A DNA stretch of 64,000 nt from Gongronella butleri (lineage: Eukaryota > Mucoromycota > Mucoromycetes > Mucorales > Cunninghamellaceae), in NCBI GenBank assembly GCA_025201375.1, contig JAIWZP010000079.1, positions 1-64,000 on the forward strand. Reading direction: 5' to 3'. Positions 1 to 11,146 of this stretch are shown one piece after another. The translations under genes and the position numbers were made by a program. Numbering within the stretch: the stretch's first letter is position 1; every line of letters starts with the position of its first letter. The notes below the pieces were generated by a model, which worked only from the letters and a program-made list of their open reading frames with translations, was not told the DNA's origin and did not search any database.

Positions 1-1156
1 CACACAGACACGTACAGTGAGATTGTCATGTTCACCGCTCTGATGTCCATCATCCACTATGTCATGTCTCTCATCACTGGCAACTACAGCCAAGTGGGTA
101 AGAATTTGCAAATGGCGCTGGACGGAGCGAGGAGGGGAGAGAGGCTTGATGCATTGGCTTTTTTTTTTTCCCCGTTTAGATCGTGCGTGGTCGATTTTGC
201 CTGCGATTCACGCCTGGCACTATTGCTACCATGACTATTTGAACCGCGGTGCGGTGCATCCACGTCTCTTCTTGGCCGCGTTCCTGATCACATTGTGGGG
301 CTGGCGTTTGACGCTTAATTTCGCCAGGTAAAAAAAAAAAAAAAAAAAGACGCGCTTTTGTCGCGTTCTGATGTGTTTGTCATATTATAGGAAAGGCGGC
401 TATTCATGGGGCGGACAGGACTACCGGTACCCTTATATCAAGGCAAAGATTGGGCCTGTGGCCATGGGCTTTTTGAATCTTTTTGTGATCAACATTTTCC
501 AAAACGCGCTTTTGGCCCTTTTGACGACACCGCTGTGGTTTACGCTGCTGACGTACATCCCCGAGTGGGAGGCGAAGCTGAATTGGATGGATCTGGGGAT
601 CAGCGTGTTGTTTTTATCATTCCTGCTGATCGAGGGCATCGCGGACGAACAGCAATACAAGTTTCAGACGGAAAAACACGCGCTGCTCAAGCATGTGCCT
701 CGCGACCAGCTGACGGGCGACTATCGACGCGGCTTTTTGACGACTGGGCTGTTCAGGTACAGCCGACATGCCAATTTTTGCGCGGAAATGGGCATTTGGT
801 GGACGGTGTATCTGTTTTCGCTGAATTCCATGTGGACTTTGTACCGCGACATTGAGGAGCCCATGAACATGCTGGATCCACGCTCCTACATCAATTGGAC
901 CATTTGTGGCCCCGTTGTCCTCACCATGCTTTTCCAGGGCAGCACGTGGCTCACCGAGGTAAGCGTAAAAAAAGAAAAAAGAAAAGAAAACGCGACTCAT
1001 GGACGTGAATGGACGCCTCCCCCCTTTTTTTTCTTTTAGACCATTTCCGCCGAAAAATATCCTGAATATGCGTCGTACATGGCGTCTGTCAGTCGGATTA
1101 TCCCTTGGAAGCCGCGTTCGCCGCTACCACCGAGCAAAGAGACAAAAGAAGCGTGA
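1..1156 (+). CDS. DUF1295 / steroid 5-alpha-reductase-like membrane protein (5' partial)
   Basis: Exons 1-97, 180-327, 391-958 and 1040-1156 join in frame into 309 visible residues. The reading frame is open back to base 1, so the true start probably lies outside the window; the first ATG is at 28. The protein is strongly hydrophobic with several membrane segments. It carries the family-type stretch LFRYSRHANFCAEMGIWW near the C-terminus, followed by a short basic tail. DUF1295 proteins are multi-pass membrane proteins related to steroid 5-alpha reductases and isoprenylcysteine methyltransferases; the substrate is unknown here. Introns are 53-82 nt with poly-A or poly-T runs. Confidence 0.85.
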
Positions 1157-1306
1157 TTTTTGCCATTTTTTTTCTCCCCCCTTCATTGACCGCCTAGATG
1201 CGGAGATTGAAATAAAAGCCCGTCACAGACCATGTACGGGCAAACAAATCCATCTGTCCAAATCGTTCACTTTTTCTTTTTCTTTTCGTTTTTTCTTATT
1301 GCAACC

Positions 1307-1713
1307 ATGTTGGGCTCTATGTTTTCGGCGCTCCGGTCACGCCTGGCTGTCGCGCCAATGGCCAGACCCTCGCCTCTTCAGTCTCTTGCTCGCGCCACGC
1401 CTATGACCAACACGTGCGTATAAGCAAATCTTTGCTAAAAAGCCGATCAAAGCGATTCAACGACTTGTAGATCTCATGGTTGTCTCTTGCTTTTTTTTTC
1501 TTCTTCTTCTTTAGGTGGACGCCCACGACGTTGTTTCCATTGACGCCCTTCCAATCTCTCCAGGCGCGTATGGTGACGTATGGCAACACGTACCAGCCGT
1601 CAAACCTTGTGCGCAAGCGACGACACGGGTTCCTTTCGCGCATGACCAAGAAGAATGGCCGCCGAGTGATTGCCCGCCGCCGCATGAAGGGTCGCCGCAT
1701 CTTGTCGCACTAA
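1307..1713 (+). CDS. MRPL34: Mitochondrial large ribosomal subunit protein bL34m
   Basis: Two exons, 1307-1413 and 1515-1713, give 101 residues. The N-terminal third is Arg/Ser/Ala-rich without acidic residues, as in a mitochondrial presequence. The C-terminal 45 residues are the bL34 domain: [19 protein letters not shown] followed by a very basic tail ending [10 protein letters not shown]. bL34 binds 23S-type rRNA in the large mitoribosomal subunit. The phase-2 intron keeps frame only with the donor at 1414. Length and composition are normal for the family. Confidence 0.93.
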
Positions 1714-2464
1714 AATGGCTCGTCATCGCGTCAAATTTCGCAAATTTCACACCCGTTTGACTCTAAATCCACCCATTGCATCCACCTCCCTCCCCTCACG
1801 CGCCATCTAGCCCTTGTAGCATGACCTTTTGCTTTCTCTTTTACTGCTCTCGATAGACAATTCCCCCCTTTCCGCCCCCCTTTATTATACTTTTCTTTTT
1901 CTCATCCACGTCATCTCATTTTCTCTGTGTACAGGACGATCAATTCCAAATAAACCCATGTAGATTACTCGTTTCAAATTGCATGTGCCCTGATCCCAAA
2001 AAGAACAAAAAAAGTGACCCAGCCAAAAAAAAAAAAAAAAAAAAAAAAAGAGAGGTAGGGGCCCATCCGCAGCGAGCGGGGATGCAGTTGTCGGGACTGT
2101 TTTGTCTTTTTTGTGTTTATGCTTTTTGCCCCACTGCCATCCCCATTGAATGGACAAGATGGTCGAGAAGGGAGCATTACGCTTTGTTTACATCAACACA
2201 AGGCTCAGTTGGGCGTTGCATTGCATGGATTTTCCAAGGAAGAGTGCTAAAATTAGGTTTTTTTTTGGGCCGCTGAGGGAGGCAACACCAGGCCAACAAA
2301 GACACCTTCAACCCGGGGAAGGTCACACAAGGCGGGCAGGACAAAGAAAATAAGGCCCGTTTTGATGGCCCGCTTTTTTTTTTTTTTCTTCGACTTTCTT
2401 TTTTGCACTTCTTGTTCCTTTTTGCTCTTTTTTATTTTAATTTTTTTTGTTCTGTTTCTAGTCC
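1714..2464. other. Intergenic: bL34m 3' flank and promoter of the Skt5-like gene
   Basis: No supported gene. It holds pyrimidine-rich 3' sequence to about 1900, a 24-nt poly-A run near 2026-2049, and T-rich sequence directly before the ATG at 2465. The short frames here contain homopolymer-encoded Lys or Phe runs and look accidental. Confidence 0.6.
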
Positions 2465-5355
2465 ATGTCGAGTGCTGACATAGACAGCCCTACATCGCGG
2501 GCGTCCTTTTTCTCATTTAGCGACGGACAGGCTGCGACGCCTGTGACGACGGGCCACCAGCCGAGCCAGCGGCGGTCTCGAGCGCTTTTCACCAAGAGTT
2601 TCTCGACGTTTGCTATGTCTTCGACCAAGAGCAATTACAAGCCGGTCAGCAAGCGTCGCGGTGCATCGTCGGACCAGCTCCACAGCCCTGCGCGGACGCC
2701 ATCGATCAATTCAGAAGATTCGGCGAGCATTATTACAGCCCCGTATGGCAAAATGACGCTGCGCGTGATCAATCCGGACCCTGTCAGCGACGAGGACGAA
2801 GACGAAGAGGAATTGGAGCAACACCAAGAACACCAGGATCACCAGGATCACCAGGATCACCATGAACACCATGAACACCATGAACACCGGGAAATCGTTT
2901 CATCGCCTACAGAACTCGACACCAGCCCGACAATCACGAGTGCCACGCTCGGTGATGTGCCTGGCTCGCCATCCGACTTGCTTGCCCCTGCCGTGCCGCC
3001 CAAATCGCCACGAGCCGCTGCAGCAGTGACGGCGACCATCGTGACAGCCACATCCATCGACCCCACCACGACTTGGGAGCCCAAACATGCGATTTCCGTT
3101 GAAAACACGGGGAAAAGATCGTCTTACCGGCCAACACCGCCATTGCTCTTGCGCAAGCAATCGAAAACACTTCAGGAGCCGCCGTCGTTGCTGCCGCCCC
3201 TGGATCTGACGCCGTTTGACTCGTCCACGCTGCTTGCCGCGTCCCCAAAGCCAATGGATCGCTCCAATGGCCAAGAATCGGGGGGAATCGATCATACGGC
3301 GCTTTTGCATTATTACAACGGCTCGCCTCAGCAGGCCATCCATCATAACCAGCCATTACAGCCGCCGCAGCAACAGCAGCCATTGCCCATGCCGCCCACA
3401 CCCACAACGTTGCACGATCGGCTTGTTTCCGTGAACGAAGAGGATGGCGACCACCCGAGCGCATCGTCTACGGTGCCGCAGCCACCAACATCAGCGGCCG
3501 CAAGCATTGTCGAGTCTGTTGCGCCGTCCATTGCGCATAGCACGACGACGACGGCATCGCTCAACAAATTCGGACAGCAATATACAACGTCAAAATATGC
3601 AAAGGCATCCTACACGCTGACGAATTCGCCGGAATCGCTGCGTCTGTATCGGTCCATGGCAAAAAAAACAAAGGACAAATCGGTCCAATTCTCATACGCA
3701 CAATATTTGTTGGAAATCGCGTCGCTTTACGACCAAGGCCGCCAAGTCAAGCACACTCGCCTGTCGTCACTCCGCTCGACTGTCGAGGAGGCCGGTTCAC
3801 GCGTGCGCAACGAGCTCAAGCAGCTGTCACGTCACGGTCTGGAGAGCGCGTCGCTCGGCAAGACCGCTCAACCTTTACGATCTGTCCACCGCCCATCCGT
3901 GGATTTCGTGTCGGGTTCTGCACAGCAATTCAGGCACAGCATCATGCCTACGAGTCCCACACCGGCGTCCCCGGCCGTGGCAAGTGTAAGCTCTTTTGGA
4001 ACTCTTGCATCTGCCGCCAGCCAATACCCCTCGTCTAATCCCAATGCACCCTCCGTCGCATCCTCGTCCGTCATGTACATCCCATCCTCATCCACAGCCG
4101 CCTCCGTCACCAGCACCCTGTCCCCAGACACCCTGAGCCATCGCAAGAAGAAACGCGCTCTTGAGGAGGAAGGCATTCGCTGGATCAAGCAACTCGCCAA
4201 GGATCGCTATCCGCCCGCCGCATTCACACTCGCCTCATGGATGGACCAGAGCAAATATGGCCTCACACCCAACCAAATCAAGTCAAAGGAGCTGTACCAG
4301 ATCGCTGCACGCGGAAACATCCCCGAAGCCCTTTATCGCCTTGGCCTCTATTACGAATCCCTCAATGACTACCAAGCAAGCTTCAATTGCATCTCAGAAG
4401 CATCAAAGCAGGGCGTCGCCCATGCCACCATGGTAAAAAATTTTTTTTGAGGAAAATGGGGGACAAAATGGGGAAAGCAGAAAAAAAAGGGAAAAAGAAA
4501 AGAAAAGAAAAGAAAACTCATGTTTCATGGCTCGTTGCTCGTTAGAAACTCGCCAAGGTGTACCTGCACGGCCAGCTCGGCCAGCGGCAAAACATGACCT
4601 TGGCTTTGGAATTGCTCCAAAAGGCGGCACAGGAGGCCGATCGCGATTGCCCCGAGCCTCCCTTTGTTTTTGCTCAATTGCTCACAAATACCTACCCCAA
4701 AGCAGAGATTCCAAGGTGAAAAAAAAAAAAATTGTAACAGAAGCCGCTCACTCGTTTTTCAATTTTTTTTAGTGAGGTTCTGGCGCATTATGGCAGTGTG
4801 GACGTGAGTGTGGCATACTTTGAGCGCTCTGCACAGCTTGGATACGCACCAGCGCACAGCGCGCTCGGCGACATTCTGGAGCACGGCTTGTACGGGTGTG
4901 CGGTCAATTATGCCGAGAGCTATGTGCACTACACCGAGGCGAGCAAGCAGGGCGACCACAGGGGCATGCTTGGCCTGAGCAGGCTCAACAATTGCGGGTG
5001 TCACGGTCCCAACGACAAGGACATCCAACATCGCATCGATGCGGACACATCCGGCTGGCTTGCTGCGCGCGAACCCAACGAGGAGAGTGCGTTCTACTGG
5101 TGCGAACGCGCTGCAGACGAGGGTCAGCTGCCGGACGCGCACTTTTTGCTCGCATGGTACTACGAGGTCGGCCTCGGTGTCCCGCGCGACGGCGACAAGG
5201 CCAATTGGTATTATCACAAGGCCGCGCGCCAAGGATTCGTCGATGCCAAGCCTCGCACAACAACAACAACAACAGAGCCATTGGCCGACACGCGCATGGG
5301 CTTGCCACCCCCAATCAAGCCGTCCACGTCGTCCCAGTCGTGCACCCTAATGTGA
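2465..5355 (+). CDS. Skt5/Chs4-like Sel1-repeat protein with C-terminal CAAX box
   Basis: Exons 2465-4432, 4546-4715 and 4773-5355 give 906 residues. Residues 1 to about 370 are low-complexity Ser/Thr/Pro-rich sequence with an acidic segment and a His/Glu/Gln repeat encoded near 2818-2889. From about residue 380 a Skt5-type LYRSMAKKTKD segment begins, and then several Sel1 repeats (for example EALYRLGLYYE, AHSALGDILEHG). The protein ends CTLM, a CAAX-type prenylation signal. Yeast Skt5/Chs4 is a Sel1-repeat activator of chitin synthase III and is prenylated at its C-terminus, so architecture and tail both agree. Likely role: recruiting or activating chitin synthase at the plasma membrane (inferred from family). 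Confidence 0.88.
2818..2889 (+). repeat. In-frame 9-bp tandem repeats encoding His/Gln/Asp/Glu
   Basis: Three near-perfect copies of caccaggat followed by three of catgaacac sit inside the Skt5-like coding region. The unit length is a multiple of three, so copy-number change would alter only the length of a disordered HQD/HEH segment. Confidence 0.85.
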
Positions 5356-5791
5356 TGCCCTATTCCGTGCTTTTTAAAACACCCAATTTTATTATTATAT
5401 GTTGTTCTGCACACACCCACTCGTAGCATCATGTCTCTTTTTTTTTATCTGGACTTTGTCTCTTGTTTTACCATTTTATATTACTGTATCGTCATAATTA
5501 CTAGCTTTGTTGGCAAAATAAATGCCCCTTGTTTCTTTTTTTTTTTTTTTTTTTGCTGTTCGTCTCACCCAGATCCCACACAGTCGGAATCCGCGTGTGT
5601 TTAGGATCTACTCGTACCATGGCGTAATGGCGCGTGGCCTCACGTGAGGTGGGGTCAGCGAGTCAAAACACGCGTCAGATGCGCACAACACGAAAAACGT
5701 GGCGTTATGGGAGTCCGACAAGATGGACCGGGTTTATTTCACGGGGCTGCGGACGCCCCGAAAGGAATGAAAAAAAAAGTGGATTGCCATT
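5356..5791. other. Convergent 3' flanks of the Skt5-like and Rab genes
   Basis: Non-coding. It contains a poly-T run (about 5537-5554), a perfect 12-bp palindrome CCTCACGTGAGG at 5638-5649 with a CACGTG core, and a GC-rich hairpin (CGGGGC at 5742-5747 with GCCCCG at 5755-5760). The hairpin lies in the Rab 3' flank and could be an RNA 3'-end structure; function unknown. Confidence 0.5.
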
Positions 5792-6608
5792 TCAGCAGCA
5801 GATGCATTTCACCTCTGTTGTCGTCAATTGAACGGCATCCATCTTTTCCGACTCTTTGTTGCTCTGCTTGAACGTGAGGAGGTTCTCGTACAGCGTCGTG
5901 AAGGTGGGTGTCACGTTGATGTCCTTTTTGGCCGAGACTTCTGCAAAAAGAGCGCCAACAGACAGCGCAAAGTCTTGTCCTTCCTTCTCCGTCACCTGGC
6001 GCTCATCATCCGGGCAATCGACCTTGTTGCCAAGCACCATCAGCACGACTCCCTCTGCGGCATGGTCCTTTGCCTTGTAAACCCACTCTTGCAGATGATC
6101 AAATGATTGGCGATTGCATATATCTGTGGAAAAAGCGACAATTGAGCAATGAACCCACATCCTAAACGCTTTTTTTTTTCTTTTTTGCCTACCATAGACG
6201 ATGAGGACGGCCGCCGCCTGACGAAAGTACAAGGGCGTCAGCGCACGGTAGCGATCCTGGCCCGCGGTGTCCCACATTTGGCACTTTACAGTGTAGCCAC
6301 CTATGAGCGGCATTAGAAAAAACGCTTATGCCGCGCGATCTCGACAATATCTTACCGACTTCCACCGTCTTGATCTCAAATTCGACACCGATCGTGGAGC
6401 GGGCCTTTGGGCAATCGACACCGTGCTATACGATGCAAGTGTCAGTGCGGTTTTAACATTTTTTTTTCTTTTGTGTGTGCTTTACAATGACGCGGGACTG
6501 CAAATTGGTCTTGCCGACACCGCTGTCTCCAGCCCAGATCACTTTGCACAGATAGTCATAGTCTGGGGCAGCAGTGGCAGGCACGCTTGAGGCTTTTTCA
6601 GAGGTCAT
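5792..6608 (-). CDS. Rab-family small GTPase
   Basis: Minus-strand exons 6608-6486, 6425-6356, 6300-6193 and 6123-5792 give 210 residues. Guanine-nucleotide motifs are in order: P-loop GDSGVGKT, switch I STIGVEF, switch II WDTAGQDRYRAL, GNKVD, and SAK. The C-terminus is CICC, a double-cysteine prenylation site usual for Rabs. The STIGVEF motif and the spacing resemble the Rab11/Ypt31 or Rab8 group, but the subfamily cannot be fixed by eye. Asp replaces the common Glu after the catalytic Gln. Such GTPases switch vesicle traffic between membranes by recruiting effectors. Confidence 0.93.
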
Positions 6609-7299
6609 GGCGAAATGGATAATTGGAAAAGAAAAAAAAGACTGCCGGTGGTATCTTGCCTTGGCTTTTTTAAATGCGCCAAGTGCTATCGACGGCTGCG
6701 GTTGAGGGTGCACAAGTCGGCAAATTGTGTGCTTGCCCCATTGGACAGCCTTGTTCAGCTGCACACGCTGCTAATGCATCAAATCACAAAAAAAAAAAAA
6801 AAGTGGGCCACACGCTCAATGAGCCTCAGCCTCATCTTCTGACTCTATCGTAGTACAAACAGGCAGCCGCCACATGTGCATGACGCCAGTGCTGAAGAAA
6901 TAAAATGCATTTGCTGCGACTTTGCATTTATTCCCCTTTCTTTCGCCATTTGCAGTCCCGTGGTGTATCTTGCAAGCTGCATGGTACTGTATACTGTGCA
7001 ACTTTGATCGCAGAGGTTTCGTGGTTGCTTTATTGCACTGACGATGCCCATCTCAGCACTGATGGTACCAACATTTCGCCTTTTTTACGCGCTCTTTCTC
7101 TTTCTTTCAAATGTCACAAGACCTCATTGCCTGCAACACAGGATACAGTAACCCGATTTTTTTTACTGTACTGCTCAGTGCTCACAGCAAAGTGCTCCAG
7201 CGCTTAAAAAACGCATCATATTATCATACTACTGTATTGTAGAAGTGAAAGATGTTTCGATTTACAGATTTTGAGTCACACTTTGACAACCAAAGGCCA
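6609..7299. other. Intergenic, no gene seen
   Basis: Upstream flank of the Rab gene, then AT-rich sequence. Several ACTGTA/TACAGT motifs occur (about 6980, 7145, 7165, 7225). No reading frame here has family signatures or plausible splice structure. Confidence 0.5.
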
Positions 7300-7730
7300 A
7301 ACCATCTCTCAAAAATTTGGTGAGGGTATTTCTCTGCAAGGCGTACTGTTGTAGCGCGTCTTTTCTAAATTAAAATGCAAAAGTCCCGAGAAAATGCACA
7401 AAAAAGTATGATTTTCATCCAAATTTTGGATTTTTGAACACAAATACTGTAAAGCGTTTGATCTGTCCATGTTTCGACCGCAGAGGACAGAAACTGACGC
7501 GTTCTATCATTTCGATGCCTGAAACATTGCGCAAAACTGCACAAAAACGTGCACATTTTACCTTTTAAAACCCAAAAAGCGTGTTTTTCAGACTTTGCCG
7601 GCCTGCTGTACGTCCAGAAATTTTTTTACAGCTTACCTGCCCGCTGATGAGAATTGAGAAACGCGTCACGACATAAACTTCAGCCCAGTGCTCAAGACGG
7701 ACCCGCCGATTTTTTGGCACTCGAAAATGC
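7300..7730 (+). repeat. Dispersed repeat, copy A (3'-truncated)
   Basis: Shares an ordered series of blocks with copies near 36.3, 49.3 and 57.4 kb. The blocks include the 5' stretch ending CTGCAAG, then TAAAGCGTTTGATC, GACAGAAACTGACG, TTTCGATGCCTGAA, ACTTTGCCGGCCTGCTGT and CCAGAAA, and finally ACTCGAAAATGC. Similarity stops abruptly at 7730, where the unknown coding sequence begins. No open frame of note. Boundaries at the left end are approximate. Confidence 0.75.
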
Positions 7731-8515
7731 GTGCTGTCTAAAAAGGCCGTCTATGGTGATACCAAGGTCGGTTTCAAGATAGACATCCGCCTCGTGCTCG
7801 ACACAGCGCACGATGAACACGATTTGCTTTCTGTGGAAGTGGCCAAGACAGCTGACAACACGAAGCTACACCATGACTTGTCCAAACTGCTTCGTGAAGC
7901 CAAGGATACCTTTGACGCGAACATGGACAACATTCTAGAACAGCTCTTCGACCAACCAACGACATGGTTTATGCAAGTAGAAGGTGAGATTTGTTCCCAT
8001 CCTCTTCCTTTTGTGTCTGTGTGTGTGTGTCTGACTGACATCTCTTGCAGGCCTTGAGGGGCACTTGGGCTCGCTCCAGTTAGACCATGCGACCGGGATG
8101 TACGTCGCGGTGCATCAAGGCAAAATCCGCTTCCCCAAGAACTTGTCATTATTCAAGGAATTTCATGATACCTTCGTCACGCTGATGTCCATGATGGTAC
8201 TGTAAATGGGTTTCTTGTGGCATTATTTTTTGCTCACCTTCAGCTTTCTTTCAATAGAGCGATTTGGAACGCAGTGCTTTCATGATTCGTAACAGCATCG
8301 ACATGGCGGACGATAGTCGCTCATCGTTTGGCCGAAGGATTTGGGCGCCGATCATCTCTACTGGAAGCAAACCTGGCCACAGACTCCATGTGCCCCACCT
8401 ACGGTATTACTCTCCGCCGCGCAATATTGTGCACGCTGCCAAGTTGCCTACCGGTCTTTTCGGCCCCGAGAACACCTCGTACCGCTCGTCAACCTCATCA
8501 TCACGGCCTAGCTAG
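7731..8515 (+). CDS. Unknown protein, start missing; possibly truncated by repeat copy A
   Basis: Exons about 7731-7983, 8051-8196 and 8258-8515 splice in frame (phases 1 and 0) into about 219 residues. I do not recognise the family. The sequence is mostly hydrophilic, with an alpha-helical look in exon 1 (KLHHDLSKLLREAKDTFDAN) and a Ser/Arg-rich C-terminus. There is no in-frame ATG before base 7923: the open frame runs upstream into dispersed-repeat sequence ending at 7730. Either an upstream first exon was missed, or repeat insertion removed the original 5' end and this is a gene remnant. Clean introns suggest it was functional recently. Confidence 0.45.
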
Positions 8516-10397
8516 GATTTTCTGTTCATAAATCGAGAATTGGGCAGCTGCATTTTTGACTTTAATCTCTTGCTGAGCGCCCAGGAATGCACTGAGATGA
8601 ACTACCGGTAACGCGATGCTCCTGGATGTAAAATTTGATTTGGAATCGAATGGTGTTACTTTCGAGCCTTGCTCGTTTAATAAAAACACCTGATAATCGC
8701 ACTTTTACCGCCGCCAAAGGCCAAAATAATGGCATAAAAAAATCGCGTAAAGTGTGATTATCTCGAAATTTTATTAAGTTAACGGAGACCGTGTGAGAAC
8801 TTCATTCGATTCTAACTCAAATTTTACATCTGGTCACGTGAACAGAATTACGAATTGAGCGATTTTTGAAGCACTTGTATTAGAGCAAACTTCAAAGACA
8901 GGGCGAAATGGGCGCAAATCGCTTAAGTGCTCCAAATCCAGCAACCTGACATGCATTTCAGACTTGACCATGCGATTTAGAATCATCAACTACCCCTAGA
9001 ACGTCTGTCAAAGCATCGCAAATGCAAAGCCAAGTGCACTCAAAGTGCCAATCCGATTGCCCAATTCCCGATTTATCAACAGAAAATCCTATCTACCGTA
9101 GGCCATCATCACGCTTGGAGGAGCTTACAGTATATCGCCTCGTCACTCTCCCATCCCCAACAACGAGCGCTGTGAAGTTGACAAATTTGGGTGGATGGAG
9201 TTTGGAGATGGGTATTATAATCGCAAGAGCACGCGGTTTTCCAAAGTGAACCCATACGGCGACGATTGACTTCCTTTCCCTCTTTCATCATAATGGATAT
9301 TGTCGTTGCATCCCTCTTGTCATCATTCTTTGCGTCTGTTCTCCCTTTTATCAAATAAAACATGGCGTACATCATCTGAGAGATCCTTATTTGACCCCGT
9401 TACGCGTTTTGGCCAGCACTTCTTGATGCAAACAGGCCATTGTCATGATTCCATCCGTGACAAACTCTTTTTTTCTTTCCTCTCTCTTTTTACCCGATTC
9501 CGCACCACCAATGACCCCCAAAATATCACCAGCGCATGCCCAAATCCGCCAGCTCTCCGACACTATTTCCCCCGTCGCTCTGGCACTTCTGGATCGTGCG
9601 CAATCGCTTTTTTTCCTTTCTTACGCGTCGGGTGTGACGCGTCGCGCCCCACTCCCGCCTAATTCCGCCCTGCATTGTTGTACGACCGTCCGTTGGTTGC
9701 CAACGCCTGGCTGTTTTCCCCTGTTTTCCGCTGTTTTCCCTTTTTTTTCTTTTACTTACCGTTCTCAGCACTAGCCTCGCTCGCTTTTCTCTCTCTGTGT
9801 TGTGAACCAATACATTACAAGAGGCTTTTCCCCCTTATTGTATGACTGACCCGTCTTAAGCGTCTTCAAGCTCACTGCCGTCCGCACCCCACAGAATACG
9901 CGGCTATGCGGCCCGCCAAGAGCGCCGCGCGACTCGCCAAGCCGAGCACGGTCCTACTGACGGGACCCTAACAGGTTGGACGCGTCGACGACGACGTCCA
10001 CGTCATGACCAACAAAGGGATGAGAGTGAGCAGGGCCATGACAGCCAAATCCATTCGGTCCTAGCGATATTTTGTGCGATTTCTATTTTCTACCACTTGT
10101 GGTTTTGGAACATCACTTCCGGTTCTCGGCGAGTTAGCCTTGAGGGTTCTTTTTGATCCTGATTTGGCCTTGATTTTATGGAAAATACATTTTCTCAGGA
10201 CTGAGTGATCCGATTTCTGAAATAAAACTTGACATGGTTGGAGCTTTGTGTTCAGTTATTCTCTAGCTCAAATATAGGACCCGATGAACAAGATCCGGAG
10301 AACGCATCCAGCCAAAATGGGGTAAGGATTTGTCCATTCTGGTAGCGTACGCGACAACAGCCTAGCGTATCGACGAGCGAGTCACCTCAAATGAAAA

Positions 10398-10465
10398 GGT
10401 GGCCTAACGCGGTAAAAGCGCTTGTGTTTTAGAGAGATCGCGTTGATATCACGGCGACTTGGTGT
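10398..10465 (+). other. Possible tRNA-like (Leu/Ser-type) relic
   Basis: GGTGGCCTAACGCGG resembles a class II tRNA D-arm/A-box, and GTTGATATC about 30 nt later loosely resembles a B-box. The T-stem and acceptor stem do not pair convincingly, so a functional tRNA is unlikely. It could be a pseudogene, a tRNA-derived element, or coincidence. Confidence 0.2.
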
Positions 10466-11058
10466 ACAATGTCTTTGAAAACTCGTATTTTTGATTTTGG
10501 TTTGGCAGACATGCTGGCTTGTTTTTTTTTTTTCCGTGAAATATCTCTATTTGACGTTAACATGTATCAGCATTGACAAAAAATTGTTGTTTTAATATTA
10601 GGTGTGTTGAAAACATCTAAAATTCTAGTGGTCAGGCTTAATTTCGACACCTCATGGCAACAAAGGCAGCTCAATTGCTTACAATACCCGGTAACTTTGG
10701 TATCATATGTACCCGATTTGATGAGGATCACCATGGCAAATTTGCTTATAGGCGGCTTCTGAGTAATTTGCAATTTTTGACAATTTTCAATACTTGCTCC
10801 AGCAATTGACAGCAGACAGCATTGTTGCGTTGGATGTTGCGGTGGGGTGTCCTGGTGGCGTAATAATTGGGGCGATGTGAGGGTGTTTAGGCCATCTGAT
10901 GAACAATTGCACGCGAATTCAGGGCAAATGGGGGTAATTCATGCATTTGGGGCGCGATTCTGAGCATAAACTGACAGGGCGCGTGCGGGGGGCGAGTCAA
11001 TTCTGTGACTTGCCTGCCAATTAGAATTGGGCAAGGCGCTATTGCGTGGCCATCTTGG

Positions 11059-11065
11059 ATAAAAG
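11059..11065 (+). promoter_or_regulatory. TATA-like box of the proteasome beta-4 gene
   Basis: ATAAAAG followed by GGCC lies 82 bp upstream of the ATG at 11147, a spacing close to that of the two other TATA boxes in this window. Confidence 0.5.
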
Positions 11066-11146
11066 GGCCACGCGTTCCTTTTTTTTTTTTTGCTGTTCTT
11101 TCTTTTTTTTCATTTTTTCTCGTCACTTTTTTTTTCACTTTTTACG

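Larger units (their letters stand above)
8516..11146. other. Long gene-poor interval
   Basis: No convincing protein gene. 8516-9390 is AT-rich with one TACAGTA at 9127. 9480-9790 is pyrimidine-rich. 9850-10050 is distinctly GC-rich, with a 38-codon open stretch and a CTAACAG motif near 9970. 10398-10465 resembles a decayed tRNA. The last 100 bp form the proteasome-gene promoter. Confidence 0.5.

Noticed and set aside
2857..3464. Several minus-strand frames of 80-176 codons
   Set aside because: Shadows of the low-complexity, repeat-containing N-terminus of the Skt5-like gene.
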